Assembly (NCBI GenBank): GCA_024305405.1
Contig: JAKNDB010000076.1
Location: 124,001-188,000, forward strand
Source of the DNA: Dirofilaria immitis
Taxonomy: Eukaryota; Nematoda; Chromadorea; Rhabditida; Onchocercidae
DNA: 64,000 nt
Direction of reading: 5' to 3'
Both the position numbers and the translations under genes were made by a program. Below are positions 52,892 through 64,000 of the stretch, piece by piece (the stretch's first letter is position 1; every line of letters starts with the position of its first letter). The notes beneath the pieces are model-generated. The model made no database searches. It was not told the DNA's origin and saw only the letters and a program-made list of their open reading frames with translations.

Positions 52892-52905
52892 GTGGTCAAC
52901 CCCAT

Positions 52906-52987
52906 TGACGAGAGTGGGATTCGAACCCACGCCTCCGGAGAGACTGGTGCCTTAAACCAGCGCCTTAGACCGCTCGGCCATCTCGCC
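52906..52987 (-). tRNA. tRNA-Leu (anticodon AAG)
   Basis: This 82-base gene decodes CUU leucine codons. The acceptor stem GGCGAGA pairs with TCTCGTC (one G-U), followed by discriminator A. The D arm contains TGGCCGAGCGG (A box). The anticodon stem CTGGT/ACCAG holds the loop TTAAGGC, so the anticodon is AAG. The long variable arm (CTCTCCGGAG) is typical of leucine tRNAs. The T arm has GGTTCGAATCC (B box). There is no intron and no encoded CCA, as in eukaryotes. All stems pair, so the gene should be functional. Confidence 0.98.
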
Positions 52988-55900
52988 TGCCAGTGAACAT
53001 GAAATTTTGAAATTTCATTCATGATAAATTATTATCACATGTATTTCTTAAATCTCGGTATAAATTTTAAAACAAGGAATAAAAAATTCTGAAATAATGA
53101 GAAAATCTATTTTGTCAATGCTTTTAATCAATGCTTTAATTGAAATTTTACGATTTTTCGTTGTTTTTGAGCTTCGTAATGTTTACAATCTTTTGAAAAT
53201 AAGAAAAAACGAATGATGATAAATTGAAATGTGAATATTTTATCGATTATCTGTTTATCATTTCATGCAACTGCAAACTATAGCTGTATAAATATATGCA
53301 TGCAAACATGCAAAATTTGCACATTATATAATATTCCACAGCCGCATACTATTAATAATATTTTTAATAAAATGTTTAATAAAATGTCTTTTGGCTTTTT
53401 TTAAATTAATAATTTAATTTAATTAAATCTTTTAATACTACAAATGCATTTTTTTCAATATTTCTCTTTTCTTTTGATATAATACAAGGAAGTAATCGTT
53501 TATGACAAATTTATTAACATAAATTGATTGATAATATTTTTTAAAAAAATTTTCGAAATTATTTTTGAATTATGGAATTCTTGATTAAATTTTCCTTAAA
53601 AGATATTTCTAAAGAATAAAATCAATACAAATGGTTATTTATTAAGTCAAATCTAAAATAGGCATATAAAATTAAATATAAAGGATTTAAACTTATTTGA
53701 AGTATATTAAATTCAACGTACGTAACGAATATGAATGTTTTAAAATTAATTAAAATATACTAATTAAAATTAATTCAAATATACAAAATTCATTCTTACT
53801 AGAAGTTATATCTATAAATCTTTCAATAGTAGCAATAGCAATAATTACATTTAATAATAAATTATTCATATCTATAATAATTTTCATATTTTTAATTAAT
53901 CAAAAATTATGAAAACAATGAAATAAATGTAAAATATCAAATGTTTATAAACCAAATTTTCATAATATCAAATTATTAGAAAATTGATAAAAATAAAATT
54001 TGAGAATGTTAAACTTTTTCGGTTAAACTATCTCATTTTAAATATTACTTTTTTAGTATTTGAAATAATATATTAAAAATTTTATAATTATCAGATAACC
54101 TGCCGTACCATGAAAATTATCGCAAGATTTGTTTCATTCAGATGTTTGATTTTTTTATGAGCCAAAAGAAGTAGGTTAGAAATTTTGTAAGACTAATCAT
54201 TATTATCCTTTCCTCCTTTTCACGCAATTATTATTTCCATTTTTTTTCTTTTTACTCATAAGTACCGCTCATTTTTAATAAACTATTTTTCAGCTTCAAT
54301 TCTCTTTACTTCCTTTCTGCTTCGTGATCATCCCGGTATTTCCTGTTCGAAATGAATATTCCATTTGATTGTATAATCATATGAGCTAATAAGTTATAAA
54401 TTATTTCTGCTCTTCTTCTTTCTTCTGTTTCCTGAATTTTTCTTCACATTTTTTTCCTCTCGAATTTGCTGAAGAAAAAAATTTAAATTTGAAAAATTCT
54501 TTAAAGTAATAATGTTCCATTATCTTAACAAAATTAATACGATCAATATTCATATATTATCCAAAAATTAACAAAATGGATGACAAGTTTTGTTCGTAAA
54601 TTCATAATTACACTAACTAAAAGTAAATCAGTTTGTTCTTTTATTTTTTTGGTTTTCCCCATAAAAAATAATTAATTTATTAAGCTGATTTTAGCCGATT
54701 TTTTTTTTTGTTTTAAATAGAAATATGAACAATCCGAATGAACATTGCAATAATTTTTCGCCCCCTTCACTTTTTACATTTTTAATTATTATTATTATTT
54801 TTTTAAATCTTTAGCTTAAAGATGAAAATATCTTAGGTATAGTGAAAAATATAAAAATATTATGCAATTTAATTATGTATCTGCTTCAATTTATTAATTG
54901 CATTTCATTAAGCTAAGCATAATAATTGTCATTAAACTGTCAGAAAAACGGGCCGTATTGTTAAAGATTATTGATTTGAATTTTCTGGTAGTCGTTTACT
55001 GTATCCATGATTGATTACTGTAACCATCATACATCATTACAAGCACTCGATTGTCATCCTTTAATATAAGCATTTGTTCAAATAAAAAATTGAGAAAATG
55101 AAGTAGGCCGAAACTTTTCACTTTCCCATCAATTTTCTTTCTTATTTGTCATCAACAATTCCAATGTTCAATATTTACGCGACCATATGGTTGTCCTTAA
55201 TTAATTCTTTTTACTTTTTGATCAAAGGTCAACAGTTGTCAAATTTTTCAAATTAATACTATGCCTTTTTCATAAAAAATCTCATAAAAAAATATTAAAT
55301 TTAACTTAGTCAAACAAATGATTGTATATATTCAAAATTTATTATTTAAAAAATTATGTGTATTATTTTCTTATTAAATTTTTATCATCAATAATAGAAA
55401 TTGAAAATGTTGGGTAGCTATTTAATTTTTGTAAGCTTATAAAAACTTGAAAAGAAAAGACAAATAAATATAAATATTTTTATTTATATATTTATTTGTA
55501 TTAATATGTTTGCTACACATATTTTTATGCTTACTGACTTGTTATTTATTCGCTCTTTCGTTTATTAATCATATTTTTGTATTGTTTTCATGCATTTGCT
55601 TATATATTTGTGTTGATATTTATGTCCATGAAAATTTGCTTCTGTAAATGTCATTTAATTATGCACTTCTTTATATTTATATTTTTGTCTACTTACACAT
55701 TTTTGTTTATCATAAATATATTTACTTGCTTCCATTATGTTTATTTCATGCGTGATTATGTTTTCGTTTATATGCTTTCCATATGCATATTTATTCATGT
55801 TTACATCCTTGTTTATGTTTACATCTTTGTTTATTTATGCGTTTTTCTATTATAAATATATTTATTTGCTCTCTTATATTTAAACCATGCATGTATATCT

Positions 55901-56064
55901 ATGCTTACAGATATATTTGTGCTTATATATTCGTGTATGCATTATATATATACATATTTTTTGTTTATTAACATATATCTTCAATTATGCATTTATTTGC
56001 GTTTTTTTATTTGTCATTCGTTTATAATTGATTTACATGTTTTCATGTATTTATATTTGCATGT

Positions 56065-56107
<43 letters not shown>
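56065..56107. repeat. (TA)n microsatellite
   Basis: About 20 TA units following a TACA-rich lead-in. Confidence 0.9.
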
Positions 56108-56110
<3 letters not shown>

Positions 56111-56459
56111 TATCAATAAATGAAATGTTTACAGTTGTTTTAAAAATTTTCTTTTATCCAATATCGTTTGATTACGAAGAATTTAAAAATAAAAGATTAA
56201 TGGAAGCAAAAATTTACATTGAAATTGTTAAATTAATTATAAGAAATGAAAAAGATCATGAACTAAATGTGTAATTCATTGAACTAAATTCTTATCGATC
56301 GCAAATAATTTACATTTTCTCGCTGCATTTTTGCCTAACTTTGCAATATTCCGAATAAAACAAAGATTTTAAAATTTAAAATGGAAAATGGAAATAATTT
56401 GAGTGAAATATTCATTAAATATAATCACATCGATATTGTTTACTGCTCTCGAGATTTGT

Positions 56460-56700
<241 letters not shown>

Positions 56701-59700
56701 CATCATTCTATGATGTTACTCGCATTATAATTAATATTAATATTGTGTATAAATTGTTTAAAGAAATTAATTACATCTTTATTACAACATATGTTGTATT
56801 ACATTCACAATTAACTAAATCCAAAATTTTTCTTTCGGTATACAAAAAGAAATGAATAGCTCTGAGCCCTAAAGATGAATACTTTGAATATTTTGAACGA
56901 ATAAAATATAATTTAAAAAAATTAAGATAAATAATTACAAAAGTAATCCTCACACCCAATTTGGATTCAAATAAGTTTGTTATATTTCAATTTTTTTTGT
57001 CAAATTAATTTTTCTCAAAATAATGATGAAAATATTTTTCAAGAAATTCATGAAATGGCTTGGTACGGAAAACCTATCATCAAATGATAACCAATGAAAT
57101 CTAATAAAATAGCATCAATGAAAAATGGGACACAAAATTATTCATTTGCTTAATTTGATGAATTGATAAAACATTTTTTTTCATAATTAAAATCCATTCC
57201 AATTTCTTTCGATTATTTCATAAAAGAAAAATAATACAAAAAAGGAAAAAGAAGAGAAAAAGTCAATGAAGGATAAATTTAAATATTCATCAGATAATTT
57301 TTGAAATTTTCAGATTTCAGTCAAGTATTTCTCAAAAAAATTCACCTTTTCATCAAAATCAAATGATCATTTAATCTCTGTCATTCTCCCACAGATAATC
57401 AATCATCATTCGACTTAAATTTTAATCTGTTCCTAAATTTCTTCCTATGTAATTATTTTATCTTGAACAAATCAAACCGAAAAAAACAAAATAGTCGGTT
57501 GATTAAATATTATCAGTCAGATTTATCAAAAATTTAACAGATTTCACCTTTTTCTCATTTTTTTAACCGATTCGGTCAATGGATTCAATGGAATTCAATA
57601 AATTTAATAGACGAAATTCGACTTAATTCAACTGAAATTTCAATAAATTTATAGGAATTCGATGAATTGAAGAAGGAAAAAATATTCCAATAAACTTAAC
57701 TATTTAAAAAGTTCATAAATTCAATAGATTTATTTAGAAAATTTGATGAATTATGCGAAAATTCAATGAGTTTTAGTTGATAAAAATTTACCGAAATTTT
57801 TTTTTTAGAATATTTTTCTTTTCGTTTTTTGTGTTAATGAACTTTTCCTTTTTTTTGAATAAGAATTGGAAAATAAAAAATGACTTAAAGCAAACAAATT
57901 GTTTAGTGTTATCCTTGCACAATTGACTCATTCATTTTCCTTTCTATGTATTTGTGTATATTTATGTATGTTTAAAAGATCGATGAAAATTTTTTCTTTT
58001 TTTTCATTTTTTTGTTGTTCAATTTTAGTTGGTAGATTTAAAAAATCGATAGAATGGTTAAAAAGAAATAAGGAAAAAAGAATTTTGTAAAAGATATTTA
58101 TAGAAGAGGAAAAAGAGAAAAGCGACACTTATCAAAAAAGAAAAGGAATGAATTTTTAAAAATTGAAAAAGGAAATGACAAATTTTCATTAAGGGATGGA
58201 TGTGATTTGAACAAATATTTGTACTGATAAAAATTTTTGTTTTTGTTTTATTTATTTATTTTTTTCTTTTTGACAAGTTATATGCTTATTTTTAAAAAAT
58301 AAATAATAATTATATATTAATTTATGGAATAGTAAATATACTACTACTTATTTTGACAAAACATTATTTTGTTTATTCGTTTTTTCATCCGCATAATTTT
58401 TGAAATGATGCAAAAAGAAAAAGAGAGGGAATTTTTATAATAACTATTTATAATAACTTTTATTTATTTTAATTAAAAAAAACTCTCATAAAATTTTAAT
58501 GTATTTTTATTTTGATTTTTATAATTTTTTTAGGATTTTTGCCGTTAAAATTTTAATATGCAACTTTTTTTGACTATTTTAGCTTGAAATTTCTATAATT
58601 TTCTTCCTCTTTTACATGTTTTTCTATTTGTTTGTTGTTTAAACTAATATTTTTTTTTCAAAAAGATTTCATCGAAACTTTTCTCTTCCGTTCTTTTCTT
58701 TTTTTTTTTTAATTTACTTTTTTTCATTATATAAATAAAATGATAGATGTGAAAAGTATAAGAAATAAGTGAATAAGTAAGTATTATCGATTCTCGCTTT
58801 GTTTCAATAAAAAAGAAAAAAAGACGAAATATTGATAATGAATAATATTTACTAATACTTATAATACTGTTTATTTATTCATATTCATATTCACTTATTA
58901 ATAGTACTTAATTATTCAAGTAATCACGAATTGCTAAGTTGATATGAATTGATAAATAATTATCAATTTCTACGTGAGTAACATATATGAAACAGCATAT
59001 ATAATAAGCATTATCTCAATTAAATTTTATGCAAAACTTTCTATATTTTTTTGCTTTTTTTTTGTTATATTGGATTTAGTCAAAATTTATTTGCATATTT
59101 TTTTATATAAGAAAGAAGAAACGAAAAATTATTCGCAGTAATTCGATGTTTATTCACCTTCATTTAGTAGGAGGTAAAGCGGACCATTAAAAAATCTTTA
59201 AAATGGCTTCATTTTATTTTAGAAAATAAAAAAGAAAAGAACAAACAGAAGTAGTTTAAGGAAAATTTCTTCCATCAAAAAAAAAGAAGAAAAGGAAAAA
59301 ATATTAGCAGTGAAGAAAATTTGATTAGTAACTATACAAAATTAGATATCAAAATAAATTCTGATTTTAAGTATAAATTTTCAAATGCAAATAACAAAAA
59401 TTTTCCATTTCATCATCAATAAATGTTAAAAAATATAAACATCGTATGAAAATGTAATTTCAGAAGTAAATAATAAATTAACATTTAATAAATTACAAAT
59501 GAATTGAATTAAATATAATAATGAATGAAATTTTTAAAAGAAAGTGCAATCATCCATCGTAACTAAAAAAATGAAGAAAGATTATGTAACAAATATTTAA
59601 TAGAATTAAATTGTAAAAAATTGAATTGAAAGTTAAAAGAGGGAAAAATCCTTTTAGATTTATTCATAAATTTAGAAATTATATTTTCTAAATTATAATA

Positions 59701-60223
59701 ATAGTAATAGTATAATTAATTTCTGAATTTTCTAAATTTTTCGTTCTTCTAAAATTTATTGTTTATTTTATTCATTGTTTAATTAATTTGGAAATTATAT
59801 TTAAAGCGTATAATTTTGAATGTATCATTTCTACTAAATTAAATAATCGTTTCATCATTAAATCAATGGCAAATATCGTATGGCATTTATTATCACCTAT
59901 TATCTTTTCCGATCTCTAATCATACCATCATCATCATCATCATCATCAATATAAAATATTATCGATTCATTGGTACCTCCTTGTTTTGCAGATGGCATCA
60001 TTGTCACATATTTGATTGGATGGGTTTACAACATCATCAATGGCATTACCAACATCATTAACATCATTATCAGTATCATCATCATCATTGATATCAATAC
60101 TTCTAACGTCTTTAGTAAAGATTCACTTTTCACAACTTATCAACCTCTGTAACATGTTATTTCCATCTTTTATTGATAATGTAATAAGTAGTCATTGATA
60201 TCAAAAAAACTGTTTATTTTATT

Positions 60224-60224
<1 letters not shown>

Positions 60225-60263
<39 letters not shown>

Positions 60264-60325
60264 GCTACTATTACTACTACTACTATCATTACTACTATTA
60301 TTATTATTATTATTATTATTAATAT
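60225..60325. repeat. (TAC)n grading into (TTA)n
   Basis: About 20 TAC units with GCT and TTA variants are followed by TTATTA units, and then by AACAACAAC words to about 60390. This compound array lies about 330 bases before the start of the channel gene. Confidence 0.9.
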
Positions 60326-60719
60326 TTATATTAAGTAACGACAAGAACAACAACGAAGATAACAACAACAACAATAACAATATTAATATTACTATTGCGA
60401 TTAATTTGATACGAATATTTTGAATACTAATACGGAAATAAGGAAAGGGTCAACATTGTTGACTTTATCGATCAAATATTATTTTTTACTCTCCATCTCT
60501 ATATCTCTATAAATATATATTTGTTTGTACACTGTTCTACGAAAAACTGTAGAAAAAATCGATTAAAATTCGCTAAATTATTTTTCTTTAAAATATTATT
60601 CATACTTACTGATTATCTTCCTATTTACATAGATAAACAGTAAATTTCGTACTTTTCGATCAAATTTGGAAAAATAAAAAACAAATAAATAAGCAAATAA
60701 ACAGACGAGGAAATAAACA

Positions 60720-63700
60720 ATGAAAGAAAAAGCTTTATTTTCATTATCATCTTTAATATATGTTATATTAATTTTCGATTACTTTATTGTCATATATGCA
60801 TATGGTGGAAATGAAACTTTATTAGAAACTTTTCGAGCGGCAGGGTAAGTTGCTTATTTTTCCCTCAAATATTAATTTCTTTTTTCGTTTAAAATTAGAT
60901 TTTAAATTAATATTTGGAAATGATCAAAAACCAATAAGCATTTTACTTGATTTGTTTTCTTGAATTTAAACAATTCGTTCTATTTTAATTTGGCGAATAT
61001 TTTTGCATAGCAGTAGTTTGATGATAAAAAGCTATAGATAATATCAGTTTCCAACCTTCCCGATTAATCTTTTAATTTGTCAATGGAATTCATTTTATTC
61101 AATTAATTATCTCGTATTATTTTCCTATATTTTCGAATAACTTCGCAAAAAACTGTAATATATCGATTATTCAAATTTTATCATAATTACTGAAATTTCG
61201 ATATAAAAGTAAATCTTATGAATTTAAAAATTTGTTGAGGCTTTTATAACTATCGATTATTTCTTCTTAAACAAAAAGATTCGCATTTTTTGGAATTATT
61301 TTCGAATGAATGAATGAACAAATAAAATAAATTTCATACGTAAATAAATTTATTTATTTATTTTTGATTTTGCGTTTTTAAAAATTGACAAAAAGAAAAT
61401 TATAAGAAAAAAATATTTCTTATTCCCGAATTGATGGACCAAACTTCTCGATGAAATTATATTCGAATTTAAAATTATGCTATTATATTTTGCATGTAAC
61501 AAAAGAGCCAAAATAAGAATTAATTTTAAATAGATAATAATGAATGTAAAACTTTAATGCTTTTTTTTCTATTTTTAATGTTGTCGTATTAAATTTTTAA
61601 AAATTTTTGTTAAAGCTCTCAATCTTTTCCTTAATTCGAAATTAATTATTTAAATTTTATAATGAATATTTTATATTAAATTTGCATAATCAATCGAAAT
61701 CCAGTTATTGTCATTAAATGTAATTAGCATCGTCATCGTAAGATGTGATTAACAATCATTATCATAGGATGTGAATAACAGTTATTATCATAGAATGTGA
61801 TTAATTGTTATCATCACAGGATGTGATTAACAATTATTATTATAGGATGCAATGAAATTATAACTTCCATTATGGTACTTCTTATTGTATGAAAAAAAAA
61901 ACTTATTCATATTTTTCATTTACAACGATGAATTTTTCCTGAATTTAATATGAAAAATTATTTTTAATTTTTCTTTCTTTGAGTTTTATTATTTTTTGAA
62001 AAAAATAACAAAAAAATATTAAATCTTTGAGAAAAATTGATGGAGCGAGACGAAAAGATTTGTTGAATGATCGTGAAATTATCGATAATTTACTTCGCAA
62101 TTATCGTTTCCCAGGTATTATGCGTTTTTTTATAAAAAATTTTTATCGACAAATTTATTGCATAGAAAATCTGCGATAGACTAGTTCGATCAGAATTGAA
62201 AGGAAAAAAACTGCTAAATTTTCATAAAATTGAATATTCTAATTCCCGGATAAATATCGATTAATTTACAGCTTAAACAAGTGAAAGTAGTATGCAGGAA
62301 ATAGTTTTGCTTTAGGTTATCAAATAATCTGATATAACGATTATAAGTTCAAATATTCAGAAAGGGTCATATTTCACTGAGTACAGAATGGGACAGCAAT
62401 TGTTTTGTTTATTTTGATTCATGATCGGTATTTCACGTGTAAATTTTCGTTACTTAATAATGCTTTACTACCAAATCATTAAGGCCTTTCTTGATTTCTT
62501 TCTTTTTATTGCAACTATTTGCAGTATATGTACTGAAACGTACATACACTTTGCCAAAAATGACACGTGCATACACTTTTTACGTTCACGTATATATTTA
62601 TATTCCACGTACAATCATATCAAATAAATATTAATTATTTTTGGTAAAGAAAAAAACAATACGTTTTCGTAGTAAACATGTTGTAATATACATATCCTTA
62701 CTATTTAATAAAAGAAATATTTTTTTGCTTCTTAAATTTTATGTTATTAATTGATTAACTAATTAATTAATTAATTGTCAGGTTTTATTTTCTTCTTTTT
62801 TCAGAGTCATCAGATAATATAACTGTTGCTATGGAAATTTCAATTGATCGTATATTAAATAATATGGAACATGAAGTTAGTAAAAATTTTTATATAAAAA
62901 GTTTTCTTTTAGGTTGAATGAAGAAAATAAAAATTTCAAAATTTTATTTATTTCCTTTTCATTTTTTAAATCAATAATTTATGATTTGCATTGATCGGAG
63001 AGATGGTAAAGAAAATGTTAGAAAATGAATTTTTAATTTCATATTGTTAAAATCTAAATAAAGATAATAAAATATTTATATTGATTAATGATATAAAATT
63101 TATATAAACGGATATTATATACATATAAATATAGCATATCCGCATGATACACATGTATGTATATTTGTATATTTGTTGTAAAATACATATACATATAAAA
63201 TAGATGCAAGTAAAATGTGAAATAAATTGCAGAATATGAAGATTATTGAAAACATTAAAAGAATATAAAATATACACGGATAAAATGTTTATGTTCCTAG
63301 ATATAAAAAAAAGCTAATTTACGTGTATGTCTACACGTAAATTATATTTTGCGTGATACGTGCATTTAATATATATTTCCATTTAATATAAAATGGATAA
63401 TAGAAAAGAAAAATTATTGAGAATGTGAAAAAAAACAAAAGAAATAATTGTTTCAAAATTTTATAGTGTACTTTTTGGTTAACAATAAAACAAAAATGGG
63501 TAGAAAAACGATTGATTTATGAAAAGGAACGACCAAATGGTGCACAAATACGATTACGTTCAAGTAAATCAATTTCAATTTTAATTTTTAATTATACAAA
63601 TTTTGATATAATTCATTTTTTTTGAATCTTAAAAAGAATACAAATTATAAAAGATTTTTAAATTAATCTATGTTTTCATTTTACTCATACAAAATCATCT

Positions 63701-63866
63701 ATTTCAAAGGTTTATTATTTTGAATAAAAAATATTTGATAATTTTTTCTTTTAGGTTCTTATATTTGGAATCCATTAATTACCATATTAAATGCCTTAGA
63801 AATTCGAATGATTGGTAAGGAAGATGTGGAGTTGCATAGTAATGGAATGGTCGAATTTACACAAAA
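60720..63866 (+). CDS. Cys-loop ligand-gated ion channel, first five exons (partial)
   Basis: N-terminal part of a pentameric neurotransmitter-gated channel subunit; the window ends before the Cys-loop and membrane segments. Exons: 60720-60844, 62032-62114, 62805-62875, 63467-63563, 63755 to about 63866, with agreeing phases and no frame break. The ATG at 60720 starts a signal peptide with a hydrophobic stretch (SLIYVILIFDYFIVIYAYG). Then come helix 1 (DREIIDNLLRNYRFP), strand 1 (NITVAMEISIDRILNNMEHE), the FWLTIKQKWVEKRLIY region corresponding to the family's L-x-Q-x-W-x-D-x-R-L, and SYIWNPLITILNALEI with ELHSNGMVEF, matching the W-x-P ... N-G-x-V pattern. An NIT sequon is present. Nematodes have many such subunits. 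The ligand (acetylcholine, GABA, glutamate, amines) cannot be decided from this part. The last donor (AAAA then GTTTAT) is tentative. Confidence 0.87.
61715..61860. repeat. Tandem repeat of AGGATGTGATTAACA-TTATTATCAT, about 5 copies
   Basis: Units of 30-35 bases, each with an ATGTGATTAAC-like core followed by ATTATTATCATAGG-like sequence, lie in intron 1 of the channel gene. Copies are similar enough for the period to be obvious by eye. Confidence 0.8.
63315..63344. repeat. Perfect 13-bp palindrome with TGTC loop
   Basis: TAATTTACGTGTA, then TGTC, then the exact reverse complement, inside intron 3 of the channel gene. Both arms carry an ACGTG core that recurs nearby (62435, 62565, 63290, 63358). 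Confidence 0.85.
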
Positions 63867-64000
63867 GTTTATAAACATTTTTCTTCCTCCCAAAATTTTA
63901 TGTATTGCAATTTTATAAATTTTCAAATTTTTTATTTAATTAAAAAAGGAAAAAGAAATAATTTAGCAATGATAAAATGAAAATTTCAAATAAATATTTT

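Larger units (their letters stand above)
36476..52905. other. 16 kb gene desert rich in simple and tandem repeats
   Basis: I find no exon with supporting splice sites or family motifs. Short open frames (for example about 39123-39353 and 45672-45902) have low-complexity composition. The desert should include the promoter and first exon of the exchanger gene near its left edge, but neither was identified. Named repeats are listed separately. Composition is mostly A/T with ATA and ATG-rich degenerate tracts (40030-40480, 43380-43480). Confidence 0.55.

Noticed and set aside
55577..56119. Overlapping hydrophobic Tyr/Phe/Ile-rich frames that look like membrane proteins
   Set aside because: Three overlapping frames of the same T-rich degenerate repeat tract with no splice context or family motif.

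Overview
This is nuclear DNA from a eukaryote, most likely a parasitic nematode. Base composition is extremely AT-rich. Genes have many short exons whose introns begin GTAAG/GTATG-like and end in T-rich TTTCAG/TTTTAG, the nematode acceptor consensus. Gene content (Na+/H+ exchanger, M14 carboxypeptidase, Cys-loop channel, Pao-type retroelement) fits. A clade III (filarial/spirurid) worm is my inference, not something the sequence proves. No bacterial operon, CRISPR array or phage feature is present.

Layout. (1) 98-6227 (+): the 3' part of a 19-exon gene (about 780 codons visible) of a family I do not recognise; its start lies left of the window. (2) 6228-11201: intergenic, the first 2 kb strongly G-over-C skewed. 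(3) 11202-14949 (+): an eight-exon M14 metallocarboxypeptidase with its zinc and catalytic residues. (4) 16590-18350 (+): a small six-exon lysine-rich gene whose trinucleotide tract probably encodes poly-threonine rather than poly-glutamine. (5) 21083-36475 (-): a 15-exon Na+/H+ exchanger (NHE/NHX, SLC9 family), its N-terminal exon not found. One 6.3 kb intron holds a decayed Pao/BEL retroelement (28613-33690, antisense to the host gene), a tRNA-like element, and decayed exon copies. (6) 36476-52905: a 16 kb gene desert with micro- and minisatellites. (7) 52906-52987 (-): tRNA-Leu(AAG). (8) 52988-60719: another desert with microsatellites. (9) 60720-63866 (+): the first five exons of a Cys-loop ligand-gated ion channel that runs off the right end.

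Two things stand out. First, four unrelated genes share ten single-base frame breaks, nearly all in or beside homopolymers, while splice phases and codons around them are otherwise intact. This looks more like residual long-read assembly error than gene decay, and most automatic ORFs here are therefore fragments. Second, the exchanger gene carries at least three decayed partial copies of its own exons within its introns, two of them tandem copies of the exon with the FFLYLLPP motif, next to a 40 bp inverted repeat. These may be fossils of duplicated or formerly alternative exons.
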